From: Bradyrhizobium sp. JYMT SZCCT0180
GTDB lineage: Bacteria; Pseudomonadota; Alphaproteobacteria; Rhizobiales; Xanthobacteraceae
Length of the DNA: 64,000 nt
NCBI RefSeq assembly: GCF_018130165.1
Contig: NZ_JAFCLZ010000015.1
Span: 124,001-188,000 of the forward strand
Reading direction: 5' to 3'
Below are positions 51,278 through 59,644 of the stretch, one piece after another. The position numbers were made by a program, and so were the translations under genes. The notes under the pieces were generated by a model. That model was not told the DNA's origin. It worked only from the letters and a program-made list of their open reading frames with translations, and ran no database searches. Every line of letters begins with the position of its first letter. Within the stretch, counting starts at the first letter, position 1.

Positions 51278-51427
51278 ATGGCACAATGGAAAGCATCTGT
51301 CGCGCGGCAACCACCAATGACCAAGGCGGAACTGCGGGATATGCTGACCGACGCAGTCCGCAACACGCAGCCGGGTGCTGACGAGAAGCCGAAACGCTCC
51401 CCGAAGGTCGAGAACGATCAGTCCTGA
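51278..51427 (+). CDS. Small hypothetical protein, 49 aa
   Basis: Possible short gene; codons after the internal ATG at 51317 (MTKAELRDMLTDAVRNTQPG) are strongly G/C-biased in third position, so the real protein may start there (36 aa). No SD is clear. Basic, Lys-rich C-terminus (EKPKRSPKVEN). No family recognised. Confidence 0.4.
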   Translation: MAQWKASVARQPPMTKAELRDMLTDAVRNTQPGADEKPKRSPKVENDQS

Positions 51428-51507
51428 GGGGCCGCCCGACGATTTATCCTCGGCAGTTGCGGTCGATCCGAACTTCTTGGCCTCACAAGTTTCACAGGGA
51501 ATAGCGT

Positions 51508-51744
51508 ATGCGGCTGGTTGCCAAACCCACCGAACAAGAGATCATCGAGGGGCCGCAAGCGGTATCCTTTCAGATCGCGAACGGGAACGCGCGGCAGCGC
51601 TGCCTTCTGCAAACCGATCTTCCGACGCAGGCGCTGGCCCACAAATATCTGCTCACCAATTGGCCCGTGATCGAGCGGATGGCGCGCGAGGCCCTCGCGA
51701 CCGGCATCCTTGACGATGGTCAAATCAAACTGGCCATGGTCTAG
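51508..51744 (+). CDS. Small hypothetical protein
   Basis: 78 residues, MRLVAKPTEQEIIEGPQAVS... with a compact helical C-terminus (AHKYLLTNWPVIERMAREALATGILDDGQIKLAMV). Codon bias fits the genome. GGGAA lies 5 bases before the ATG. No known family; possibly DNA- or protein-binding. It opens the small-protein cluster. Confidence 0.6.
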   Translation: MRLVAKPTEQEIIEGPQAVSFQIANGNARQRCLLQTDLPTQALAHKYLLTNWPVIERMAREALATGILDDGQIKLAMV

Positions 51745-51851
51745 ATTCTTGTTTTGACGCGTTTTCTTGACGCGAACCGGTATCCACTTCGCTCGAAAAC
51801 GCTATAGTTCGTTCAACAATCAATGTCGGTTTTGGTCTACAGGGAACAGTC

Positions 51852-52031
51852 ATGCTCAAGGATCGCGAGAATATCCTGAATGCGCTTCGCGAGAAGCCGC
51901 TCAAGGTCTACGAGATCATGAAACGCGCCAATCTTCCGAACGAGGAAGCCTGCCAGTCGCTGCTGCTCAAAATGCGCGACGAGGGTCTGGTGAAATTCGA
52001 CATCCACAAGGGACGATGGCTTGCCGGATGA
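51852..52031 (+). CDS. Small winged-helix-like protein, 59 aa
   Basis: Sequence reads MLKDRENILNALREKPLKVY and continues with an EIMKRANLPNEEACQSLL helix pair and a wing-like end (DEGLVKFDIHKGRWLAG). This is the layout of a minimal winged helix: three helices followed by a beta hairpin. Codon usage is genome-typical. GGGAAC lies ahead of the ATG. The small size could mean a DNA-binding modulator that works as a dimer. Confidence 0.6.
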   Translation: MLKDRENILNALREKPLKVYEIMKRANLPNEEACQSLLLKMRDEGLVKFDIHKGRWLAG

Positions 52032-52113
52032 TGGCGGCTCGCCGGATGATGGCGCGGCGCGGCATACAAGTCGCCGCGCCGAAAATCGATGTCGGCTCGA
52101 AGCTGGATCGCGG

Positions 52114-52224
52114 CTAGTCCCGGCCGCGTGTGTCTCGAATGTCCCGCAAGAGCCAGGCGAGCACAAGAACCGAAGGCGTCCAGGCGAGTAGTGCTCCGAT
52201 CAACATCGCTTGCGCGCTTGTCAT
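52114..52224 (-). CDS. One-TM small protein, 36 aa
   Basis: MTSAQAMLIGALLAWTPSVL followed by VLAWLLRDIRDTRGRD: one membrane helix of about 22 residues and a short charged, Arg-rich tail in the cytoplasm. A strong SD GGAGGAG lies 7 bases upstream of the ATG at 52224. Too short for standard gene finding. Role unknown; a small regulator of a membrane complex is possible. Confidence 0.6.
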   Translation of the reverse strand: MTSAQAMLIGALLAWTPSVLVLAWLLRDIRDTRGRD

Positions 52225-52326
52225 GTTGGCTCCTCCACTTACGCTATCGACAATTTTCACCTCAACGGTTTCGGCTCATTTCGGTCCGAGAGACAGTCTC
52301 CAGTCTGGAGCTGCCGCATCGCTGGA

Positions 52327-52512
52327 TTATTTTTGGTTTGCGACAGACGGCTCGGGGCATTTGTAGAGCCATCTCCAATAGGCCTTGTTACGATCCCGCT
52401 GACGCTTGCACTGTTCGCGGCACCTGGACGAGCAGAATTGCCCGAAACGCCAGCTGAAACGGACCAGCCCGAAGGGGCGGTCGCAGTTCGGATTGTCGCA
52501 ACGATTTGTCAT
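52327..52512 (-). CDS. Zinc-knuckle-like small protein, 61 aa
   Basis: From the ATG at 52512 (SD GGAGG): MTNRCDNPNCDRPFGLVRFS then FGQFCSSRCREQCKRQRDRNKAYWRW. Cysteines in C-x(4)-C...C-x(3)-C suggest one zinc site, with a basic Arg/Trp-rich tail. The start overlaps the stop of the preceding gene by 4 bases (ATGA). The FCSSRCRE segment resembles the FCS/FYVE-like HIT- or DUF2256-like zinc knuckles; exact family not decided. Confidence 0.65.
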   Translation of the reverse strand: MTNRCDNPNCDRPFGLVRFSWRFGQFCSSRCREQCKRQRDRNKAYWRWLYKCPEPSVANQK

Positions 52513-52673
52513 GATGCGGCCTCCGCATTCGTTCGCAGGATCAAGCGAATGAATTTTTCCTGGCCCTGGCCGAGACAAGAACGTCCGCAGTAACGTTCAC
52601 GCGCCGGATTTCGCAGGCATACTATCTTGGGTTCTTCACTGTCGCATTCGGAACAGCGTGGGCCTGTACGCAT
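52509..52673 (-). CDS. Zinc-knuckle-like small protein, 54 aa
   Basis: From the ATG at 52673 with SD CAGGAGGAGG: MRTGPRCSECDSEEPKIVCL and ERYCGRSCLGQGQEKFIRL. C-x-x-C...C-x(3)-C, so a single zinc site is likely. It leads the two-gene operon, whose second member overlaps by 4 bases. Both proteins share the R-x-C-x-(x)-(S/C)C layout, suggesting a duplicated unit or a functional pair. Confidence 0.65.
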   Translation of the reverse strand: MRTGPRCSECDSEEPKIVCLRNPARERYCGRSCLGQGQEKFIRLILRTNAEAAS

Positions 52674-52938
52674 GGCGACCTCCTCCTGAGGAATTGCCAT
52701 TCACTGATCGTGGTGTACTGGTTGTCGTGCCGTCGGATGACCGGAGGGCGACGATGCCGCACTCTCGTTCCGTCCCGCCCCATATTCAACTTGTCTAGAT
52801 GGTTGATCGCCCTATCCCTAGGTATGACCGGTTCGAAACCGCCATTTCGGTGGGATGGGATTGTTGTTTTGGCCCTGTCGCCGGACCGATCGGAATAGCG
52901 GCGCCAGAATGCGGTGCTAACCCGATCGGATCGGGTCA

Positions 52939-53325
52939 TCAGCTCTTTTCCTCGCCGTGCCCGCGCAGCGCGGCGTCGAGGCAGTTGATCAATGCCTCTC
53001 CCGTGAAGGGCTTGGTGAGAAAGCAGCTCGCGCCGGCCTTCAGTGCTTGCATGCGCGCGTTCTCGGTCGCGAAAGCCGTGATGAAAATGAATGGCAGCCG
53101 GTGTCCGTCGGCAACCAGGTGAGCTTGCAGCTCGAGACCGGTCATGACCGGCATTTGAATATCTGCGATCACGCACGAGGTGTCATGCAGATGAGGCGAC
53201 CGCAGGAACGCCCCGGCCGATTCAAAGGTGTGAACGACGTATCCAAGCGTCCGCACGAGATTGTAGGTCGCGGTGCGAACGGAGCCGTCATCGTCAATGA
53301 TTGAAACTACGGGTGGGTTGGCCAA
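52939..53325 (-). CDS. Single-domain response regulator
   Basis: 128 residues: only a CheY-like receiver. Acidic pocket D11-D12-D13, phospho-acceptor Asp55 (VIADIQMPVMTG), Thr in FITAFAT and Lys in FLTKPF. FixJ-group character. No output domain, so it would relay phosphate or titrate. It is 134 bases beyond the FixJ-like gene and probably co-regulated with the kinase at 54122-55876. Confidence 0.9.
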   Translation of the reverse strand: MANPPVVSIIDDDGSVRTATYNLVRTLGYVVHTFESAGAFLRSPHLHDTSCVIADIQMPVMTGLELQAHLVADGHRLPFIFITAFATENARMQALKAGASCFLTKPFTGEALINCLDAALRGHGEEKS

Positions 53326-53459
53326 AGCGGTGCTTCCTGACGTGCCGGCAGAATGCCTCTTGCTGCAAGCCGCTTGAGGGCAGAGTGCGTCGCAAATCAG
53401 GGGCGGAAAATCATACTTAGGTTTGCAGGACGGGGTGTGGATCGCTCCACGACCCGCCG

Positions 53460-54125
53460 CTATTGCGGCGGCGCCGGGCGCTGTATTTCGAGCGCCTGGG
53501 CCATCTTCACCAGCTCGGCCAGCGACTTCGCGGCCATTTTTCTCATGATGTTTCCGCGGTGTATCTTCACGGTGATCTCGGCAATGCCGATTTCGGCAGC
53601 GATCTGCTTGTTCATGAGCCCGGTCGTGACCAGCGCCATCACCTCCCGCTCCCGGGCAGTCAAGGTCGCGAACAGCGCGTGCAGGTCGGAGCGGATCTTT
53701 GCTTCATTCCGGCTATTTCGATCGCGTTCGATTGCCGCGGTCACGGCATCCAGCATGTCCTGATCGCGGAACGGCTTGGTCAAAAAGTCGACAGCCCCGG
53801 CCTTCATGGCCCTGACCGTCATCGGGATATCGCCGTGGCCGGTCATGAAGACGATGGGAATGTGAATGCCTGCCTTGGCAAGGTCGGCCTGAAAGTCGAG
53901 GCCGCTCAGTCGAGGCAGCCTGATGTCAAGGATCAGGCAGCTCGCAACGTCCGGCAGCTTGCTCTGCAGAAATTCAGCAGCCGAACCGAACACTTCGACC
54001 CGCAAGCCCACCGAGCGGAAAAGATTCCTGAGCGCTTCACGCACCGACACGTCATCGTCGACAACATAGACGATCGGCTCGTCCGGGCCGCCAATGTTGC
54101 GAGGCGAGTTTGAGCGGCCGGTCAC
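53460..54125 (-). CDS. FixJ-like response regulator (receiver + LuxR-type HTH)
   Basis: 221 residues. Receiver (YVVDDDVSVREALRNLF, phosphorylated Asp67 in LILDIRLPRLSG, FMTGHGDIPMTVRAMKAGAVDFLTKPF) and a C-terminal GerE/LuxR helix-turn-helix (LTAREREVMALVTTGLMNKQIAAEIGIAEITVKIHRGNIMRKMAAKS). The start overlaps the kinase stop by 4 bases (ATGA), so the two form a coupled pair. Confidence 0.93.
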   Translation of the reverse strand: MTGRSNSPRNIGGPDEPIVYVVDDDVSVREALRNLFRSVGLRVEVFGSAAEFLQSKLPDVASCLILDIRLPRLSGLDFQADLAKAGIHIPIVFMTGHGDIPMTVRAMKAGAVDFLTKPFRDQDMLDAVTAAIERDRNSRNEAKIRSDLHALFATLTAREREVMALVTTGLMNKQIAAEIGIAEITVKIHRGNIMRKMAAKSLAELVKMAQALEIQRPAPPQ

Positions 54126-55876
54126 AGCGTATGGTCCTCTCGATGCATCGGCAGGCTGAACTGAAACGTGGCGCCGGGCCCGACATTGATGGAGGCCGAC
54201 AATCGCCCACCATGGGACTCGACGATTGATCGGCAGATCGACAGGCCCATGCCCATGCCGTCGGGTTTGGTGGTGAAGAACGGGGCGAACAGCCGGTCGG
54301 CATTCTGAACGGCTAATCCGACACCGGAGTCTGTTACCGTGACCAGAATCTCGCGGGCGTCCTCCTGGTGCGTCCGGATCGCCAGCTTGCGCGGCCGGTC
54401 AGTGACCGGTTGCATCGCTTCAATGGCGTTGATGACGAGATTGAGGATGACCTGCTGCAGCTGAATCCGATCGCCGAGGACAGGGGCGAGGGCAGGAGCG
54501 AGGTCCTTCCGCAGCACGATCCGGTGGCTGAACAGTTCGCGATGCAGCAAGGTGACCACCTCATTGACGACCGCATTGATGTCGAGAGGCGCTTTCTGAT
54601 CGGCGGTCTTGCTTACCAGCCCGCGGACGCGCTGGATCACTTCGCCCGCCCGGTTGCCGTCATCGATAATCGAGACCAGGGCGCTGCGCGCCTCCTGCAG
54701 TTCGGGAGTGTCGCGGTTGAGCCAACGCAGCGCGGCCGAGGCGTTGGCGACGACGGCGGCCAGCGGCTGGTTCACTTCATGGGCAATCGACGCGGCCAGC
54801 TCCCCGAGCGCCGTCACGCGCGTGACATGCGCCAGTTCAGCCTGAGCTTCGTGCAGTTTCTCCTCCGCTCGTCTTCGTGCGGTGACGTCCGTCACCGCGC
54901 CGACAAATTCGATGCCACCAGATGCATCGGTTACGGCGTGCGCGGTTGCATGGACATATTTGACCGAGCCGCCGGGCATCAGCAATCGATATTCGTGATC
55001 GAAATCCCTGCCGTCGCGGGACGCCCGGTCGATGGTCTGTTGCGCGCCCGCTCGATCATCGGGGTGAATGCGTTGAATGACCATGTCGAGTGTGACCGAA
55101 GGTGCCTTTTCAACGCCGAATATCCTGAAGGTTTCGTCCGACCAGATAATTTCGCCGGTGGCGACGCGCCAGCCGAAGCTGCCGGTGTGGCTCAATCGCT
55201 GTGCTTCGGCCAAATAGTTCCCACTCTGCCGCAAGGCGTTTTCAGCCTCCTTGCGCTCGGTGATGTCCTCGCATGCGATCAGGACGATCAGCCGGTCATC
55301 CTGCCGTCGCACGGCTTTTGCGTTTTCACGAACCCACAGCGCCGAACCGTCCTTGCGGACCTTTCGGATCTCCCAGCTATGCGTTTGCCCGATATGCGCC
55401 AGACAGATTTCAACGCTTTTTCGCACCGTGTCCCAGTCTGCTTCAAAGAACACCCCGAGCACCGGTTGTCCCCGTAGTTCGCTGACGAGATAGCCGAGCT
55501 GGGCGGCGCCAAAAGTGTTGACCGAAAGGACGATGCCGTCCGCATCGACCATGAAGTACATGACGGGGTTGTGCTCGAAGACCTCCTTCCACTGCGCCTC
55601 GCTCTCGCGCAGGGCTTCTATTGCGCGTTGTTCGGCGCTTGCCCGGCTCTCAAGCGCGGCTTCCATTTGCCTGCGGGTGCTTCCTACCAGGTGCATCACG
55701 ATCAATGAGGCGAGAAACAGGGCGAACAGCAGCACGACGGCAATCAGATAGTCGGCAACCTCCGGGGCGGGACCGAGCACGAGCCAGATGCAAGCCGCCG
55801 TCAACGATGCCAGCGCCATGCCGCCGAGCAGCGATTGCTCGGCCGAGCGCCGGGATTTTAGTATCTGGTTACGCAT
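54122..55876 (-). CDS. PAS-domain sensor histidine kinase (partner of FixJ-like regulator)
   Basis: 584 residues from the ATG at 55876. Two membrane helices (ASLTAACIWLVLGPAP, YLIAVVLLFALFLASLIVMHLV), PAS1 (WKEVFEHNPVMYFMVDADG), PAS2 (WRVATGEIIWSDETFRIFG), HisKA with His366 in SIAHEVNQPLAAVVANASAALRWL and a HATPase domain (VILNLVINAIEAMQ, TDSGVGL, GMGMGLSI). The HEVNQPL H-box belongs to the FixL/DctB-like group. The PAS domains lack the FixL haem-His context that I recall, so another signal is likely. Confidence 0.9.
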   Translation of the reverse strand: MRNQILKSRRSAEQSLLGGMALASLTAACIWLVLGPAPEVADYLIAVVLLFALFLASLIVMHLVGSTRRQMEAALESRASAEQRAIEALRESEAQWKEVFEHNPVMYFMVDADGIVLSVNTFGAAQLGYLVSELRGQPVLGVFFEADWDTVRKSVEICLAHIGQTHSWEIRKVRKDGSALWVRENAKAVRRQDDRLIVLIACEDITERKEAENALRQSGNYLAEAQRLSHTGSFGWRVATGEIIWSDETFRIFGVEKAPSVTLDMVIQRIHPDDRAGAQQTIDRASRDGRDFDHEYRLLMPGGSVKYVHATAHAVTDASGGIEFVGAVTDVTARRRAEEKLHEAQAELAHVTRVTALGELAASIAHEVNQPLAAVVANASAALRWLNRDTPELQEARSALVSIIDDGNRAGEVIQRVRGLVSKTADQKAPLDINAVVNEVVTLLHRELFSHRIVLRKDLAPALAPVLGDRIQLQQVILNLVINAIEAMQPVTDRPRKLAIRTHQEDAREILVTVTDSGVGLAVQNADRLFAPFFTTKPDGMGMGLSICRSIVESHGGRLSASINVGPGATFQFSLPMHREDHTL

Positions 55877-55948
55877 GGCATTCGGCCGTTCGGCCCCGCG
55901 CCGCGTCGTCAGGTGATCATCACCATCGACGGCAACACGTGGCCCCAC

Positions 55949-56819
55949 GAATAGGCCGCATCCTAGCAGCTTTTCCCGGCCCGGAGGTATGGTGCATCGC
56001 GATACGCAGGTGGCTCAGAGCGCTTGACGGTCGCGGCCGTTCGTCGCGCCTGCAAGCCTCGGTTGACAATCGCGGAACGCGCAACGTCGACAACTGGATA
56101 TCGCTGCGGGAGGAGGTGGGCGCTCCTTCTCCTCGCAAGGCTCATGCGGCTGATCCTAAACCTAAGTATGCTCCTCTCACCCAAATGTAACGTGCATATC
56201 AACCTCCGTTCAATGGTTCGGCGATTCTCCGCGACTAGGCTGGCGCGATAGCCGAGCAAGCAGCAGCTATCTCGCGCCATTGCTCTTGCTGATTGAACGT
56301 CGAACCTCGGCGCCGCTGTCCGGGATAACATTGTAAACATCGCTTGCGTAACGACCGCCGTCTCGTGCCGCCACAAATTCGGGGATTGAGATGCCAAAGC
56401 CAAGCCTGCAATTGATCCACTGCTCGAACGATATTCGCCCGGCTGCAAAACGCCGGCAGGACAGCGCCGCCTTCCAACCATACGTTATTCCTGGAGGCGC
56501 GCGATCCGTGCCGGGCGAGCGTTCTTGGGAGGCCGCGCTTGATCTGGTCGATTTTGGCGTTCTGGTTTGCTATAGAAACTATCTTGCCTTCCTTGAGGCG
56601 AGTGCGGCCGTTCTCGGCGGCTCCAGGTGGACTGATCATGAAAAGACCCGCTAAATTGACAAGGCACGCCCGAACCATGCGTGGTGCGTCGATGATCCCT
56701 TGCTCCGGGTCGTCAACGCCACCCGCGTGGGCCCGCTACGGTGTCCTACAACTTGTCCGTGGAGCCGAAGCCGGTCACTCTGCTGAGCTGCGCATCTCGA
56801 ATTGGGGGGCTGGTGCCTG
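55949..56819. other. 870-bp region without a confident gene
   Basis: Possible short frames (e.g. 56391-56654 plus strand, 87 aa, with GGGGATTGAG ahead of the ATG) have only weak third-position G/C bias and no recognisable similarity; I do not call them. The GC and codon character are lower than in the flanks. It may hold RNA or degraded genes. Confidence 0.5.
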
Positions 56820-57431
56820 ATGTCATCGTCCGACAGGATCGCGCTGTTTATCGATGGCGCCAATCTCTACTCGACCTGCAGAGCGCTCGGTTTCGACGTC
56901 GATTACAAGCGTCTGCTCAAGGAATTCAAGAGCCGCGGTACGCTGCTGCGGGCATTCTATTTCACGACCATTATCGAGGATCAGGAATACACATCGGTCC
57001 GCCCCCTGATCGATTGGCTCGACTATAACGGCTACACCGTCGTCACCAAGCTCACCAAGGAGTTCATCGACCCCAGCGGCCGCCGCAAGGTGAAGGGCAG
57101 CATGAATATCGAGCTCGCCGTCCATGCGATGGAGCTTGCCGATCATGTCGACCGGATGTTCCTGTTCTCGGGCGACGGCGACTTCCGCTCGCTGCTCGAA
57201 GCGGTGCAGCGCCGCGGCGTCCACGCGACCGTCATCTCTACCATTGTCAGCCAGCCGCCGATGGTGGCGGATGACCTGCGGCGCCAGGCCGACGCCTTTG
57301 TCGATCTTGCCGAATTGAAGCCGGTGCTCGGGCGTGATCCGTCGGAGCGGCCGGCGCCACGTGAGATACGCCAGCAATCGTCGCAAATCCCGTCGCACGT
57401 GACGATCAATGGAAATGACCTCAGGTCATGA
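56820..57431 (+). CDS. NYN-domain (LabA/DUF88-like) protein
   Basis: 203 residues from the ATG at 56820. PIN-like NYN fold: ALFIDGANLYSTCRALGF, LIDWLDYNGYTVVTKLTKEF, KGSMNIELAVHAMELADHVDRMFLFSGDGDFRSLLEAVQRRGVHATVIST. The acidic residues in IDGAN, the middle M-N-I-E-L segment and FSGDGDF form the metal site of this ribonuclease-like group. An Arg/Pro/Gln-rich C-terminal tail follows. A role in RNA turnover is likely but not shown. Confidence 0.88.
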   Translation: MSSSDRIALFIDGANLYSTCRALGFDVDYKRLLKEFKSRGTLLRAFYFTTIIEDQEYTSVRPLIDWLDYNGYTVVTKLTKEFIDPSGRRKVKGSMNIELAVHAMELADHVDRMFLFSGDGDFRSLLEAVQRRGVHATVISTIVSQPPMVADDLRRQADAFVDLAELKPVLGRDPSERPAPREIRQQSSQIPSHVTINGNDLRS

Positions 57432-57555
57432 TGTCTCCGGGATGTCGTCCCGCTCATCCGTGCTGTGTTTGTTCCAACGACGAATCCCCGCGCGCATAAG
57501 GGATTCGCGAACCGTCAAGAATTGACGGGATCGCGTCCCGATGCATCATTGTGCG

Positions 57556-57810
57556 ATGTTCGGTTTCTTCAAAGGTTGCCGCCTGGCCCGCATGAGCAGC
57601 GGGCGCTTTTGCGTGGTGCGCGATCTCGGCCTCGTCAAGGGCGGCAAGGGCATGCGGCACCATGAGGTGGTGATCGCCTTCAGCGCCCGCGAGCTGCTGA
57701 AGTGGCTGCGCCAGCCGTCGGCGAAGCGGCTTGAGCCGGACGTGAGTTCGCGAGCCAGCGCCTTGCCGCGTGAACCAGAGGCGTTGGCTAACCTCGGACC
57801 ACGCTCCTGA
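57556..57810 (+). CDS. Hypothetical protein overlapping the LysR gene end
   Basis: 84 residues from the ATG at 57556. Third positions are mostly G/C, much better than in the antisense frames, so it is probably coding. Sequence: MFGFFKGCRLARMSSGRFCV then VIAFSARELLKWLRQP, basic and helical. The last 23 bases overlap the 3' end of the convergent LysR gene. An ATG at 57541 is an alternative. No family recognised. Confidence 0.4.
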   Translation: MFGFFKGCRLARMSSGRFCVVRDLGLVKGGKGMRHHEVVIAFSARELLKWLRQPSAKRLEPDVSSRASALPREPEALANLGPRS

Positions 57811-58645
57811 AGGCAGCCGAAAGCGCGGCAAGCGCATCGCGCGGCCGGCCGTCCTTGACCCTGGAGTGAAGCAAGACCGGCAAGCGTGGCAGATCGGGAA
57901 GCCCGAGCTTGGGGCCGACCTCAACGGCGCCGAATGGCAGCATGCGCGGCGCCAATGCCGCGACGCCGAGCCCGGCCATGACGGCGGCTGCGACCGCCGC
58001 AACGCCGCCGCCGACGAAAATTTCCGTCCAGGGCACGTTCGCCGCATCGAGCAGCCGCCCGGCCATCGCACGCACGCCGCAAGGCTCGGCCATCGTGGCC
58101 AGCGGCAAGGGCTCGCCCGCGCGGTGCTGCCAGCCAGGTGCTGCGAACCAGCCGAACTTTTCTTCGGCGAGAATTTCGCCGTCGCTCCGGCCTGCCTCAA
58201 AGCGGACGATCACCGTGTCGAGTTCCCGCCGGTCGAAGCTTTGCAGCAGGTCGGCCGATGATCCGATCCGGATTTCGATCAGCAGCTGCGGGTCCTGCGC
58301 GTTCATGCGCGCGATCAGCGCGGATAGCTCCGGTCCGGCAACATGATCACTGATGCCGATGGTGAGGCGCTGCCGGGCGCCGGCAAATACGGCGAGCGCG
58401 CGATCGTGCACCGCCAGCAGTTCGCGGGCGTGTTCGAGGAAGGTGGCACCGTGCGCCGAAAGCTGCACGTAGCGGGGCGTCCGCTCGATGAGCCGGCAGC
58501 CGAACCTCTCCTCGAGCCGCTTCAGCTTCAGGCTGACCGCGGCCTGCGTCGTCCGCATGGCCTCAGCCGCGCGCGTGAAGCTGCCAAGCTCGGCGATGCG
58601 GACGAAAGCCTTGACGGCATCGAGGTCGAGGGGGCGTTCGGTCAT
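57788..58645 (-). CDS. LysR-family transcriptional regulator
   Basis: 285 residues. HTH at 1-60 (DLDAVKAFVRIAELGSFTRAAEAMRTTQAAVSLKLKRLEERFGCRLIERTPRYVQLSAHGATFLEHA), co-inducer domain from 90 on. Divergent from the tautomerase gene, so it probably controls it, as is typical of LysR genes. The intergenic DNA has AT-rich T-N-A stretches (around 58660-58690) where an operator could lie. Confidence 0.92.
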   Translation of the reverse strand: MTERPLDLDAVKAFVRIAELGSFTRAAEAMRTTQAAVSLKLKRLEERFGCRLIERTPRYVQLSAHGATFLEHARELLAVHDRALAVFAGARQRLTIGISDHVAGPELSALIARMNAQDPQLLIEIRIGSSADLLQSFDRRELDTVIVRFEAGRSDGEILAEEKFGWFAAPGWQHRAGEPLPLATMAEPCGVRAMAGRLLDAANVPWTEIFVGGGVAAVAAAVMAGLGVAALAPRMLPFGAVEVGPKLGLPDLPRLPVLLHSRVKDGRPRDALAALSAAFRSVVRG

Positions 58646-58756
58646 TTCCAGCCATTATAGCTGATATCCGTATCCATAGCATACCAAAATAGCCTGATGG
58701 CGCTTAGCGTTCGGGCCAGGACAAAATGAACCAGGACAAAATGGAAGGGATCAACT

Positions 58757-59131
58757 GTGCCGCTGCTTCACATCTCACTGCGCGCCGGAAAGCCGGCAGC
58801 CTACCGTCAGGCCATCTTCGACAGCCTTTATCGCGCGATGCGCGAAGCGTTGAACGTGCCCGAAGACGACCAGTTCATGACTATCACGGAGCATGACGCA
58901 GCGAACTTCCGTTACGGCAATGCCTTTGGCGTCGTCCGGAGCGACGACCTCGTGTACATCCAGATCACCGTGTTCGACACCCGCACCGCGGAACAGAAGA
59001 AGGCGCTGTTCCGGCGGATCGCGGCGTTGCTTGGCGAGCGCCCCGGCATACGGCCGGAGGACGTGTTCGTGAACGTGCTCGACGCGGCGAAAGAGAATTG
59101 GTCCGTCGGCCACGGGCTCGCGTTTGCGTGA
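58757..59131 (+). CDS. Tautomerase-fold protein (4-oxalocrotonate tautomerase-like)
   Basis: 124 residues from a GTG at 58757 (AAGGGA 6 bases upstream). After removal of the initiator Met, Pro is the N-terminal residue (PLLHISLRAGKPAAYRQ), the catalytic general base of the tautomerase superfamily. The protein is about twice the size of a monomeric 4-OT unit, consistent with a fused or MIF/CHMI-like module. The LysR divergon suggests small aromatic or unsaturated ligands. Confidence 0.85.
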   Translation: MPLLHISLRAGKPAAYRQAIFDSLYRAMREALNVPEDDQFMTITEHDAANFRYGNAFGVVRSDDLVYIQITVFDTRTAEQKKALFRRIAALLGERPGIRPEDVFVNVLDAAKENWSVGHGLAFA

Positions 59132-59254
59132 GCAGAGGATCGTTCAGCTCGGAACCGTCTCGTATCCAGACGGAACCCATTCGTATGCAGATCTTTGATC
59201 GGCAGGGTCGGAAACATTACCGCGCCCGGCCGTTCTCTTTTGAAGGAGATTGCC

Positions 59255-59554
59255 ATGAGCACCTTCAGAGAGAAAGCAGAGGCGCAGACCGAGCAGGTGA
59301 TTGGACAGATGCTCGGCGATGAGTTGCTGGTGAGAGAAGGCCAGTCGCGGTTGCGGAAAGCGGACAGTGAGGCTGAACCATCCGAGGATCGGGCCAAAGA
59401 TCGCGCCAAGGATCGAGATGAGGATCGCGCCAAGGGTGCGGATCAGGGCATCGTCCGCGATGAACGCGGACAGGAACAGCCAAAGGACAAGGCGCGCGCC
59501 CAGCAGGTGAGCCGCGTGGACAAGGGCGGCGATCCGCCCGGCAAGAAGGCCTAG
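59255..59554 (+). CDS. CsbD-like general stress protein
   Basis: 99 residues, ATG at 59255 behind SD GAAGGAG. N-terminal STFREKAEAQTEQVIGQMLGDELLVREGQSRLRKAD resembles the CsbD repeat (x-x-K-V-x-G-x-x-K-x-x-x-G...L-x-x-x-G). The rest is a highly charged disordered tail (DRAKDRAKDRDEDRAKG) with a short repeat. Stress-induced, probably sigma-factor EcfG-regulated in this group, but I see no promoter box. Confidence 0.75.
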   Translation: MSTFREKAEAQTEQVIGQMLGDELLVREGQSRLRKADSEAEPSEDRAKDRAKDRDEDRAKGADQGIVRDERGQEQPKDKARAQQVSRVDKGGDPPGKKA

Positions 59555-59644
59555 GCGCTCGCTCGCCGACGAGGCGAGAGACGCGGTGTGAATGGCCGCT
59601 TACGCAATCCGGGCCGTGCATCGGACCGAATGCAGGATATCGAG

